DNA of 64,000 bases. Source: Pseudonocardia kunmingensis (GTDB taxonomy: Bacteria; Actinomycetota; Actinomycetes; Mycobacteriales; Pseudonocardiaceae). Position 1 is the stretch's first letter; every line of letters starts with the position of its first letter. A program made the position numbers and the translations under genes. This document shows, in pieces, positions 1-7,443 of this stretch. Under the pieces are notes generated by a model. The model was not told the DNA's origin. It saw only the letters and a list, made by a program, of their open reading frames with translations, and did no database searches. Location of the stretch: positions 2,046,001-2,110,000 of the forward strand of contig NZ_VFPA01000001.1 in assembly GCF_006716445.1 (NCBI RefSeq), in the 5' to 3' direction.

Positions 1-610
1 AGACCATCCGCGTCGTGGCCTCGGCGGTGGGCGCGACGTCCGAGGATTCGAGGTACCCGCCGATCCCCAGGAGCCCCGTGTATGCCGGGTTCGGGGCCTC
101 GGGGTCCATCAAGCGCCGCACCAGGGAGTGGATTCCGTCGGCCCCGAGCAGGACATCGCCCTCGGCCGAGGAGCCGTCGCCGAACTCGGCGGCCACCCCG
201 GAGTCCGTCTCGGTGTAACGGGTGAAGCGTTTGCCGTACTCGATCCGGATGCCCTGGTCCCGGGCGGCCTCGGCCAGGGCGCGCTGCAGGTCGCCCCGGT
301 TGATGGTGATGGTGCGTAACTCGGCCGGGCCCCGCTCCGAGCCGTCGCCCAACCTCCCGAGGCGCCGGCCGGACCCGTTGACGAACTCGATGCCCGTCGT
401 GGGAAAAGCGGCCGCCCGCCGCGCCGCGTCGAGCATGCCCACCGTGCGCAGGGCGGCCAGGCCGTTGGGCGCCAGCGTGAGGAAGGTGCCCAAGTTGTCC
501 CCCGGACCGGCGTGGGCCTCGTGGACGACCGCCTCGATACCGGCGCGCTGCAGCGCCGCCGCGGCGACCGGGCCACCGATACCTCCTCCGATGATCAGCG
601 CCTTGGTCAT
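1..610 (-). CDS. FAD-dependent monooxygenase (partial, 3' end outside window)
   Basis: The gene starts with ATG at 608-610 and runs left off the window, so only the first 203 residues are seen. The Rossmann motif GGGIGG (residues 8-13) binds the ADP part of FAD. An Arg in NRGDL (residue 105) and the second FAD motif GADGIHSLVR (156-165) place it in the PHBH/UbiH-like flavin monooxygenases, which hydroxylate aromatic or polyketide-like substrates with NAD(P)H and oxygen. The substrate cannot be told from this half. It is divergent from a PadR regulator, with a palindrome in the 92-bp gap, so PadR control is a reasonable inference. No stop codon interrupts the visible part. Confidence 0.85.
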   Translation of the reverse strand, partial: MTKALIIGGGIGGPVAAAALQRAGIEAVVHEAHAGPGDNLGTFLTLAPNGLAALRTVGMLDAARRAAAFPTTGIEFVNGSGRRLGRLGDGSERGPAELRTITINRGDLQRALAEAARDQGIRIEYGKRFTRYTETDSGVAAEFGDGSSAEGDVLLGADGIHSLVRRLMDPEAPNPAYTGLLGIGGYLESSDVAPTAEATTRMV

Positions 611-629
611 CGCCCGCCCACTTCACCGC

Positions 630-646
630 TAGTCATACTATGACTA
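630..646. promoter_or_regulatory. Perfect 17-bp palindrome between monooxygenase and padR genes
   Basis: TAGTCATACTATGACTA reads the same on both strands around a single central base. It lies 20 bp from the monooxygenase start and 57 bp from the PadR start, in an AT-rich patch that could also hold -10 elements for both directions. PadR proteins bind short inverted repeats in their own promoters, so this is the likely operator; the assignment is inferred from position and symmetry. Confidence 0.6.
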
Positions 647-702
647 TACATAGGATGACTCCCACCATCGGCCCGGCATGACGACGATGTGGAGGTGACC
701 AG

Positions 703-1332
703 GTGCCGCATCACACGCACCGGCGTTCGCCCCTGGCGGTGCAACTACTGCTGCTGCTGGCCGAGGAGCCGATGCACGCCTACCGGATGCAGCAGTTGAT
801 CAAGGCCCGGCAGAAGGACCGGATCGTCAACATCGCCCAGCGCAACAGCGTGTACCAGACCTTGGACCGGCTACTGCGTGCCGAGCTCATCGCGGTGGCG
901 GACACGGAGCGCGCGCCGGGCCGTCCCGAGCGGACGATCTACCGGCTCACCGACCACGGGCACGGCACTCTGGAGGAGTGGTTGCGGCAGATGCTCTCCG
1001 CTCCCGCCCGCGAGTTCCCGGAGTTCCCCGTGGCACTGGCCGCACTGCCGCACCTCACCCCGGAGCGGGCCGCCGACCTGCTGGAACACCGGGCGCAGAG
1101 CCTGCGGGAACGGCTGCGGCGGGCCGGCGCTGACGCCGAGCGCGCCGATCGAATGGGCCTGCCCCGGTTGTTCATGCTGGAGGACGAGTACCAGCGCGCG
1201 ATCACCGAGACCGAGCTGCGATGGGTGAACGACCTCGTGGACGACTTGCGTGCGGGAGGTCTCACCTGGAATTCGGAATGGCTGCACGCCGTATCCCGAC
1301 GCCTCAGTCCGGAGGGCGACGGCACGGACTGA
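703..1332 (+). CDS. PadR family transcriptional regulator
   Basis: 209 residues. The N-terminal half is a PadR winged helix: AVQLLLLLAEEPMHAYRMQQLI near residues 8-29, the recognition region SVYQTLDRLLRAELIAVADTE, then a GRPERTIYRLTDHG wing typical of the family. The C-terminal half is helical, as in subfamily 2 members with a dimerisation domain. The GTG start is fixed by a strong ribosome binding site, GGAGGTGACC, five bases upstream. It is divergent from the FAD monooxygenase, and a perfect palindrome between them fits autoregulation and control of the oxidase, probably relieved by an aromatic or drug-like ligand. The ligand is unknown. Confidence 0.92.
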   Translation: MPHHTHRRSPLAVQLLLLLAEEPMHAYRMQQLIKARQKDRIVNIAQRNSVYQTLDRLLRAELIAVADTERAPGRPERTIYRLTDHGHGTLEEWLRQMLSAPAREFPEFPVALAALPHLTPERAADLLEHRAQSLRERLRRAGADAERADRMGLPRLFMLEDEYQRAITETELRWVNDLVDDLRAGGLTWNSEWLHAVSRRLSPEGDGTD

Positions 1333-1363
1333 GACGGGATCGACCTCGTGGGCTCCGCTCCGC

Positions 1364-2263
1364 CTACCGGCCCTCCACGCGATCGGCGACGGCACGCACC
1401 TCGTCCGCCACCCGCGGCCACAGCTCCCGCGGCAGGTCGTGACCGACCCCGGGCAGGAGCACGAGCCGTGCACCGCGGATCGCCGCGGCGGTCACGCGGG
1501 CCCCGGCCGGCCGCAGCACCTGGTCGGCCGTGCCGTGCAGGACGACCGCGGGCACGCGCAGCGCGGCCAGCCGGGGACCGCTCCACGGCGCGCCCGTCTG
1601 CCGGCCCTGCGCCGCCGCGTCCCGTACGCCGCTGCGCACCCCGACCGCCCGCTCGCGGTCGACGACGAGCCGCGCCGCGTCCTCGTCGAACGGGTACGCG
1701 GGGGAGGCCACCGCCCGGGCCAGCGCCAGCCCGGCGACGAGGTCGCCGTCGGGCCCGTCCGGGAAGCGCAGCCGCGACATCCGGGCCACGAATCCCAGGC
1801 GGACGTAGCGCAGCACGCCGAGCGACCCGGCGTCGCTCGGCACCGCCGCCGACACCGCGATCCCGCGGACGCGGCCGGGGTGGCGCAGTGCGACGCGCTG
1901 CGCCAGCAGGCCGCCCATCGAGTGGCCGAACAGGTACGCGGATGCCCATCCGAGCGCGTCGAGCACCGCGACGGCGTCGTCGGCCATGTCCTCGCCGGTG
2001 TAGGCGACGCGCCGGCCGCGCAGCAGGGTCGCGAGCGGGTGGCCCGCGGCGTGGTCGTCGAAGTGGGTGGACTGCCCCGCGTCGCGCTGGTCGTAGGCGA
2101 CGACGTGGAACCCCCGCCCGACGAGCTCGGCGACGAGGCCCGGCGGCCACCAGAACCGTGAGACGCCGAGGCCCATCACCAGCAGCAGGGGCCGGCCACC
2201 GGCGCCGCCGAGGTCCTCGAACGCGATCGAGACCGGCCCGTTGTGCGCGTACCGCGTCGTCAT
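1364..2263 (-). CDS. Alpha/beta hydrolase
   Basis: 299 residues of a cytoplasmic alpha/beta-hydrolase fold. The nucleophile elbow is GHSMGG, preceded by strands ending in VMGLG and the YDQRDAGQS loop; the acid is probably Asp in HGTADQVL and the base His in GVGHD near the C-terminus, so the catalytic triad is complete. Family members hydrolyse esters, lactones or epoxides; the TAP/DhaA-like layout does not reveal the substrate. The ATG at 2263 is chosen over one ten codons upstream because AAGGAGGG sits just before it. It converges on the padR gene and has inverted repeats upstream (2284-2331), suggesting control by an unlinked repressor. Confidence 0.85.
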   Translation of the reverse strand: MTTRYAHNGPVSIAFEDLGGAGGRPLLLVMGLGVSRFWWPPGLVAELVGRGFHVVAYDQRDAGQSTHFDDHAAGHPLATLLRGRRVAYTGEDMADDAVAVLDALGWASAYLFGHSMGGLLAQRVALRHPGRVRGIAVSAAVPSDAGSLGVLRYVRLGFVARMSRLRFPDGPDGDLVAGLALARAVASPAYPFDEDAARLVVDRERAVGVRSGVRDAAAQGRQTGAPWSGPRLAALRVPAVVLHGTADQVLRPAGARVTAAAIRGARLVLLPGVGHDLPRELWPRVADEVRAVADRVEGR

Positions 2264-2283
2264 GACGCCCTCCTTCGCGAACA

Positions 2284-2331
2284 GTGTTTGCAAAGTGAGG
2301 ATAGCCGTTTGCGGACATCGTTCGCAAACAC
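2284..2331. promoter_or_regulatory. Overlapping inverted repeats upstream of the hydrolase
   Basis: Two nested symmetries occur in 48 bp. GTTTGCG (2307-2313) pairs with CGCAAAC (2323-2329), and GTGTTTGC (2284-2291) pairs with GCAAACAC (2324-2331). They cover the expected promoter of the hydrolase gene that starts at 2263. Repeats of this size and spacing are typical of TetR-type operators, but no regulator gene lies next to them. Confidence 0.45.
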
Positions 2332-2333
2332 GG

Positions 2334-3602
2334 TCAGCGGGGAGCGGAGCCGCGGCGGGGCGCGACGCCCACCACGTCGTCGGCCCGGGCGGCCGGCAGG
2401 AAGATCGTGAACACCGGCGGCCGCGCGCGCGACAGCTCCAGCCGCCCGCCGTCGGCCTCCACCAGCGCGCGGGCGAGTGCGAGCCCGAGCCCCGTGGACG
2501 AGCCGACCGACACCCCGCGGTCGAAGACGTGCGGCACGAGCTCCTCCGGCACGCCCGCGCCCGCGTCGGCGACCTCGATCAGGAGGCCGCCCTCTGCGGT
2601 CCGCGCGCTGAGCGTGACGGTGCCGGCACCGTGCTGGATGGCGTTGTCGACCAGCGCGCCGACGGCCTCGCGGATCCGCGCCGGGGTGACCCGCGCCAAC
2701 AGCCCCTCCGGCACCCGGACCTTGAGCGACCGGCCCGCGGCGCGCAGGGCGGGCCGCCACTCCTCCGCGGCCGCGGTGAGCCCCTCGCGCAGGTCCTGCA
2801 GCTCCGCCCCTGCGGCCCGCGCCGCCCGGGCGGCCTCCAGCAGCTCGTCGAGCACCTCGGCCAGCCGCTCGGCCTGCTCGAGGGCGGCCAGAGCCTCCGA
2901 CCGCGCCGTCGGGTCGGGGTGCGAGGCGAGCTCGTCGAGCCGCAGCTGCAGCGCGGTGAGCCGGCTGCGGAGCTGGTGGGACACGTCACCCACGAGCGCG
3001 CGCTCCCGCTGCAGCAGGTCCGCGAGGGCGATGGCGGAGGTGTCGAGGACGTCCGACACCCGGTCCAGCTCGGGGATGCCGTGCCGGCCGGGCACGGCGC
3101 GGAAGTCGCCGGCACCGAGCCGGGCGGCGCGGTCGGCCACCCCGCGCAGCGGCTCGGCCAACCGCCGCGCGGTCACCGTGGCGACCACCGCCCCCGTGCC
3201 GACCGACAACACCACGAGCAACAGCACCACCAGCGTGACCTGCACCTGCTCGGTGCGCATCAGCGACAGCGGCTCCTGCATCGTCAGCACGTCGCCGGGC
3301 CCGAAGGGCAGCGACTCCGACACCGGGTCGGCGCCGACGTCCGCGCCGATCACGTGCTCCGGCTCCCCGGCGCGCTGCAGCACCAGCCGCCCGCCGGTCG
3401 GCACCGCGAGCTCGATCGACGCGCGGTCGATCCGCGCCCCCGGCGTGTCCAGCCGCGCGGCCACCTGCTCGAGGCGCGACGTCAGGTCGGCGCGGTGGAT
3501 GTCCTCCACCAGCTGCCACGTGGTGATCCCGAGCGGGCCGCCCAGCACGAGCGCCGTGATCGCGACCACGAGCAACGTGGACTGCAGGATCCGCCGGCGC
3601 AC
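2334..3602 (-). CDS. Two-component sensor histidine kinase
   Basis: 422 residues. Membrane segments lie near the start (ILQSTLLVVAITALVLGG) and near residue 150, enclosing an extracytoplasmic sensor of about 110 residues; HAMP-like and DHp regions follow. The phosphorylated His is in DVSHQLRSRLTAL. ATP-binding boxes are ALVDNAIQHG (N), ADAGAGVP (G1) and STGLGLALA (G2). The GTG at 3602 is preferred because the response regulator upstream stops at 3619 and GGGGAG precedes it. It forms one operon with that regulator (16-bp gap) and is its likely partner. The signal is unknown; the domain order resembles CutS/PrrB-like kinases of actinobacteria. Confidence 0.92.
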   Translation of the reverse strand: MRRRILQSTLLVVAITALVLGGPLGITTWQLVEDIHRADLTSRLEQVAARLDTPGARIDRASIELAVPTGGRLVLQRAGEPEHVIGADVGADPVSESLPFGPGDVLTMQEPLSLMRTEQVQVTLVVLLLVVLSVGTGAVVATVTARRLAEPLRGVADRAARLGAGDFRAVPGRHGIPELDRVSDVLDTSAIALADLLQRERALVGDVSHQLRSRLTALQLRLDELASHPDPTARSEALAALEQAERLAEVLDELLEAARAARAAGAELQDLREGLTAAAEEWRPALRAAGRSLKVRVPEGLLARVTPARIREAVGALVDNAIQHGAGTVTLSARTAEGGLLIEVADAGAGVPEELVPHVFDRGVSVGSSTGLGLALARALVEADGGRLELSRARPPVFTIFLPAARADDVVGVAPRRGSAPR

Positions 3603-3618
3603 CGCTCCCCGCCCCCGG

Positions 3619-4275
3619 TCAGTCGTGGTTGAACCGGAAGCCGACGCCGCGCACCGTCGCGATGCGGCGCTCGCCACCGATCTTGCGGCGCAACCAGGAC
3701 ATGTGCATGTCCAGCGTCTTGGACGTCTTCATGTCCGGGTCGTTCCACACCTCGCGCAGGATCTCCTCGCGCGTGACGACCTGGCCCGCGCGCAGCAGCA
3801 GCACGCGCAGCAGCTCGAACTCCTTGTTGGCCAGCCCCACCTCGGTGCCGTCCACCAGCACCCGGCGCCCGGACAGCTCCATCCGGACCCCGCCGACCTC
3901 GACGGCTTCAGGCGTGAGCCTGCGCAGCAGGGCCCGCACCCGCGCGAGCAGCTCCGCCAGCCGGAACGGCTTGCCGACGTAGTCGTCGGCGCCCGCGTCG
4001 AGGCCCACGACGAAGTCGACCTCGTCGGTGCGCGCGGTGAGCATCAGCACCGGCAGGTCCGGGTCGTCCAACCGCACCCGGCGGCAGACCTCCAGACCGT
4101 CCATCCCGGGCAGGCCGAGATCGAGAACGAGCAGGTCGACCTGGCCGCACCGGACGCGTTCGAGGGCCGCGACGCCGTCGGTGGCGACGTCGACGGCGTA
4201 GCCCTCGCGCTGCAACGCGCGCGACAGCGGTTCGGCGATCGCGGCGTCGTCCTCGGCGAGCAGGACGGTGGTCAC
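3619..4275 (-). CDS. OmpR/PhoB-family response regulator
   Basis: 218 residues. The receiver domain has the acidic pair at residues 9-10, the phosphorylated Asp52 in LVLDLGLPGMDG, Thr79 in MLTA and Lys101 in GKPF. The C-terminal winged helix (about 125-218) carries the usual LANKEFELLRVLL and TSKTLDMHMSWLRRKI recognition helix. It is first in a two-gene operon with the histidine kinase and should be phosphorylated by it, then bind DNA as a dimer. Target genes are not evident; the divergent-looking neighbours are on the same strand and separately regulated. Confidence 0.95.
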   Translation of the reverse strand: MTTVLLAEDDAAIAEPLSRALQREGYAVDVATDGVAALERVRCGQVDLLVLDLGLPGMDGLEVCRRVRLDDPDLPVLMLTARTDEVDFVVGLDAGADDYVGKPFRLAELLARVRALLRRLTPEAVEVGGVRMELSGRRVLVDGTEVGLANKEFELLRVLLLRAGQVVTREEILREVWNDPDMKTSKTLDMHMSWLRRKIGGERRIATVRGVGFRFNHD

Positions 4276-4298
4276 CCGGCAAGTCTAGGCAGCACCGA

Positions 4299-4934
4299 TC
4301 ACCGGCCGGTGTCCGCAGGCGGGCGCTCCTTCGCCGGGACCGCCGGCAGGAGCGCGTGGAGCACGCGCCCCGCTCGGTCGGCGTCGGGTTGCTCCCCGGT
4401 GGTCAGCGTCAGGTAGACGTAGGACTCGAGGATCCGGACGACGACGTACGTGAGGTCCTCGAGGGGGATCTCGCTCTGCACGCGGCCCGCGTCGAGGTCC
4501 TCGGCGAGGATGTCGTGCACGACACCGAGCTGCCGCGATTGGTAGTCGGTCGCGCGCGTCGTGAGCAGCCGCATCGCGAGCTCTCCCTCGTGCTCGACGA
4601 ACGCCCGCATGCCGGGGTTCTGGATCACCGCGTGCACCCAGGCGTCGAGGACCGACGCCGATCGGCTCCGGCCCGGCTGCAGGGTGGCCGGGTCGGCGAG
4701 CAGCGTGGCGAACGTCTGCTGCGCCAATGACCAGAGGACCTCGACCAGCAGCTGTTCCCGGGAGCCGACCCAGCGGTAGAGGGTCGCCCGGTTGACGCCG
4801 AGCTCCCGGGCGAGGACCCCCATGTCGACGCGGCGGCCCTCGAGGAACGTCCGGCGCGCCCGGCGGAAAGCGTCGAGCGCCCCCGGGCGGGCATCCACCC
4901 CGGCCAGCTGCGCCTGCAGCGGGGTCACCGCCAC
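4299..4934 (-). CDS. TetR-like regulator, QsdR type
   Basis: 211 residues. The helix-turn-helix is MGVLARELGVNRATLYRWVGSREQLL (about residues 37-62), with the tryptophan-containing YRWVGSREQLL that I associate with QsdR-type TetR proteins of actinobacteria; the rest is an all-helical ligand domain. GTG at 4934 is supported by GGGAGGCGAC. It is divergent from an esterase gene, and the 90-bp gap holds two inverted repeats, a layout typical of a repressor controlling itself and the adjacent enzyme. QsdR proteins control lactone turnover in rhodococci, but the ligand here is only guessed. Confidence 0.85.
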   Translation of the reverse strand: MAVTPLQAQLAGVDARPGALDAFRRARRTFLEGRRVDMGVLARELGVNRATLYRWVGSREQLLVEVLWSLAQQTFATLLADPATLQPGRSRSASVLDAWVHAVIQNPGMRAFVEHEGELAMRLLTTRATDYQSRQLGVVHDILAEDLDAGRVQSEIPLEDLTYVVVRILESYVYLTLTTGEQPDADRAGRVLHALLPAVPAKERPPADTGR

Positions 4935-4955
4935 GATGTCGCCTCCCGTCGTCTT

Positions 4956-4971
4956 GACACTTCAGAGTGTC
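4956..4971. promoter_or_regulatory. Inverted repeat near the TetR-like gene start
   Basis: GACACT and AGTGTC flank a 4-base centre, and TTGACA overlaps the left arm, so a bound repressor would cover a -35 element for the esterase. It lies 22 bp from the regulator start. Confidence 0.5.
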
Positions 4972-4987
4972 GCAGGACACAGTCGCA

Positions 4988-5012
4988 TGCAACACATCCT
5001 GCTCGTGTTGCA
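4988..5012. promoter_or_regulatory. Inverted repeat in front of the esterase
   Basis: TGCAACAC and GTGTTGCA are perfect 8-bp arms separated by nine bases, ending 13 bp before the esterase ATG. The sequence differs from the neighbouring repeat, so either two proteins or two half-site types act in this gap. Confidence 0.55.
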
Positions 5013-5024
5013 AAGGGGCCACAG

Positions 5025-6128
5025 ATGAGCGAAATGGCGCATGCGCCCGGCGCCCGGCGTGAGGGCCGGCTCCACGACCCGTCGGTGAGCCTCCGCACCG
5101 ACCCGCGGCTGCACCCGGGCCTGCGGGCCGCGCTGGGCGCCCTCGGCCTGGACGGGCACGCCGCACCGCCACCGCTGGACCGCAGCGCCGAGCCCGCCGC
5201 CGTGGCCGAGTACGTCGGCGGTGCCCATGCGGCGTTCGAGGGGCTCTACGCCGCGCTGCCGGCCGAGTGGCCCGGGGAGGCACCGGTCGAGGTGTCGACC
5301 CGGACCGAATCAGTGCGCGGAGTGGACGGCCACGACATCGCGCTGCACATCGTCCGGCCCGCCGACGCGGCCGGCCCGCTGCCCGCCGTGGTCTACATCC
5401 ACGGCGGCGGTATGACCATCATCGAGGCGGACAACAAGGTGCACCGGCAGTGGAGCCGTGACCTCGCCGCGACCGGGATGGTGGTGGTCACCGTCGACTT
5501 CCGCAACGCCTGGACACCCCGCGGGGCGAACCCGTTCCCCGCCGGGCTCGACGACTGCGGCTCCGCCCTCGACTGGGTCCACGAGCACCGCGCCGACCTC
5601 GGCATCTCGACGGTCGTCGTGGAGGGGGAGTCGGGCGGCGCCAACCTCGCGCTCGCCACCGCGCTCAAGGCCAAGCGGGACGGGCGGCTGGACCGCATCG
5701 ACGGCGTCTACGCGATGGTGCCCTACATCAGCGGCGGCTACGGGTGGCCCACCGACCGCAAGCTGCGCGAGCTACCGTCGATGGTCGAGAACGACGGCCA
5801 CTACATCGGCTGCGCGATGATGGACCTGCTCGTCTCGGTCTACGACCCGACGGGCGAGAACGCCGAGAACCCGCTCTGCTGGCCCTACTTCGCCACCACC
5901 GCCGACGTCGAGGGCCTGCCACCGCACGTGATCACGGTCAACGAGCTGGATCCGCTGCGCGACGAGGGCATCGCGTACTTCCGCACGCTGCAGCGGGCCG
6001 GCGTGCCGGTGGTGGGGAAGGTCAACCTCGGCCTCACCCACGGCGCCGACATGTCCTTCCGGCAGGCCGTCCCGGACGCGTACCGCGCGACCGTCCGCGA
6101 CATCCACGCGTTCGCCTGCTCGCTCTGA
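5025..6128 (+). CDS. Alpha/beta hydrolase, hormone-sensitive-lipase-like esterase
   Basis: 367 residues. The oxyanion-hole motif HGGG (YIHGGGMTI, about residue 126) and nucleophile motif GESGG (about 204) mark the acetyl-esterase/HSL family; the acid is likely Asp in NELDPLRDEG and the base His in THGAD. The N-terminal 100 residues form a cap that may set specificity for short-chain esters, lactones or carbamates. Expression is probably controlled by the divergent TetR-like gene through the two repeats in the gap. Start ATG at 5025 has AGGGG ten bases upstream. No signal peptide is seen, so it acts in the cytoplasm. Confidence 0.88.
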   Translation: MSEMAHAPGARREGRLHDPSVSLRTDPRLHPGLRAALGALGLDGHAAPPPLDRSAEPAAVAEYVGGAHAAFEGLYAALPAEWPGEAPVEVSTRTESVRGVDGHDIALHIVRPADAAGPLPAVVYIHGGGMTIIEADNKVHRQWSRDLAATGMVVVTVDFRNAWTPRGANPFPAGLDDCGSALDWVHEHRADLGISTVVVEGESGGANLALATALKAKRDGRLDRIDGVYAMVPYISGGYGWPTDRKLRELPSMVENDGHYIGCAMMDLLVSVYDPTGENAENPLCWPYFATTADVEGLPPHVITVNELDPLRDEGIAYFRTLQRAGVPVVGKVNLGLTHGADMSFRQAVPDAYRATVRDIHAFACSL

Positions 6129-6177
6129 GCGCAGCACTCCCCCACGCCTGCCCGCGGCCGACTGCGGGAGCGGATCA

Positions 6178-6987
6178 GTGGCTCGGCCGGTGGATGAGGC
6201 AGGCTTGCCCCTCGTGTACGCCGATCTCGAGCTCGCCCTGCGCCTCGCGGACACCGCCGACGCGCTCAGCCTCGCCCGCTTCCGGGCCGCCGACCTGCGC
6301 GTGACCCGCAAGCCCGACCGCACGCCCGTCACGGACGCGGACACGGCCGTCGAGGACGCGCTGCGCCAGGTGATCACCGCGGAGCGCCCGGACGACGCCG
6401 TGCTCGGCGAGGAGCGCGGCGGCGCCGTCACCGACGCGGAGCGCGGCTGGGTGATCGACCCGATCGACGGCACCAAGAACTTCTCCCGCGGCGTGCCGGT
6501 CTGGGCCACCCTGATCGCGCTGGCCGTGGACGGCGTGCCGGTCGTGGGCGTGGCGAGCGCGCCAGCGCTGGGCAGGCGCTGGTGGGCCGCGCGCGGCGAG
6601 GGCGCGTGGACCTCCGACGCGCAGGGCACACGGCGGATCGCCGTCTCCGGGGTGGGCGAGCTCGCCGACGCCTACCTGTCCACCACCGACGTCAAGACCT
6701 TCGCCGAGCTCGGCCGCCGCGAGGACTACCTGCGGCTGGTCGACGCCTGCTGGGAGACCCGCGCCTTCGGTGACTTCTGGCAGTACTGCCTGGTGGCCGA
6801 GGGCGTGCTCGACATCGCCGTGGACGCCGCCGCGAACCCGTGGGACCTCGCCGCCCTCGTCCCCCTCCTCACCGAGGCAGGCGGCGCGCTCACCGACCTC
6901 TCCGGCGCGGCGACGTTCGCCGGCGGGGACGGGCTCGCCTCCAACGGCGCGGTCCACAAGGCCGCGCTGGCGATCGTGGGGCGGTGA
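6178..6987 (+). CDS. hisN: Inositol-monophosphatase-family phosphatase, probable histidinol-phosphatase
   Basis: 269 residues from GTG at 6178; the family alignment would also allow GTG at 6214. Metal-binding signatures are clear: GEERGG, DPIDGTKNF and NPWDLAAL, the three parts of the Mg-dependent IMPase active site. The spacing and the DGTKNFSRGVPVWATLIAL segment resemble actinobacterial HisN, which removes phosphate from histidinol phosphate in histidine synthesis. No other his gene is near, so inositol or another sugar phosphate remains possible. GGGAGCGG precedes the first start. The stop overlaps the next gene by four bases, implying translational coupling to the MaoC-like protein. Confidence 0.85.
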   Translation: MARPVDEAGLPLVYADLELALRLADTADALSLARFRAADLRVTRKPDRTPVTDADTAVEDALRQVITAERPDDAVLGEERGGAVTDAERGWVIDPIDGTKNFSRGVPVWATLIALAVDGVPVVGVASAPALGRRWWAARGEGAWTSDAQGTRRIAVSGVGELADAYLSTTDVKTFAELGRREDYLRLVDACWETRAFGDFWQYCLVAEGVLDIAVDAAANPWDLAALVPLLTEAGGALTDLSGAATFAGGDGLASNGAVHKAALAIVGR

Positions 6988-7439
6988 CCGGCATGGCCCC
7001 GGAACTCGCCTTCGAGGACTTCACCGCCGGCCGCGTCTTCGACCTCGGCACCACGGTCGTCGACCGCGACGAGATGCTCGCCTTCGCCCGCCGCTTCGAC
7101 CCCCAGCCCTTCCACGTCGACGAGGAGGCCGGGAAGGCGTCGATCTTCGGCGCGCTCGCGGCGTCGGGCTGGTTCACCGCGAGCCTGTGGATGCGCGCCT
7201 ACGCCGACGGCGTGCTGGCGCGGGCCACGTCGCTCGGCTCCCCCGGCGGTGACGAGATCGCCTGGCCCGCCCCCGTGTTCGCGGGCGACGCGCTGCGGGC
7301 GTCGATGGAGGTGCTCGAGGCGCGGCGCTCGCGCAGCCGCCCGGGCCTGGGTCTGGTGCGGCTGCGCGGCCGGTTGCACCGCGGCGACCTGGAGGTCTAC
7401 CGCGCGAGCTTCACGGGCATGTTCGGCACGCGGGACTGA
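6984..7439 (+). CDS. MaoC-like hot-dog dehydratase
   Basis: 151 residues with a single hot-dog fold. FEDFTAGRVFDLG at the start, the active-site region FARRFDPQPFHVDEEAG, and the central FGALAASGWFTASLWMR helix are typical of MaoC/R-hydratases, which hydrate enoyl-CoA thioesters. The catalytic Asp and His are in FDPQPFHVD. The GTG at 6984 overlaps the preceding stop (GTGA), and an ATG at 6993 is the alternative. Pairing with a phosphatase gene is common in related genomes but gives no clear pathway. The physiological acyl-CoA is unknown. Confidence 0.85.
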   Translation: MTGMAPELAFEDFTAGRVFDLGTTVVDRDEMLAFARRFDPQPFHVDEEAGKASIFGALAASGWFTASLWMRAYADGVLARATSLGSPGGDEIAWPAPVFAGDALRASMEVLEARRSRSRPGLGLVRLRGRLHRGDLEVYRASFTGMFGTRD

Positions 7440-7443
7440 CCCC

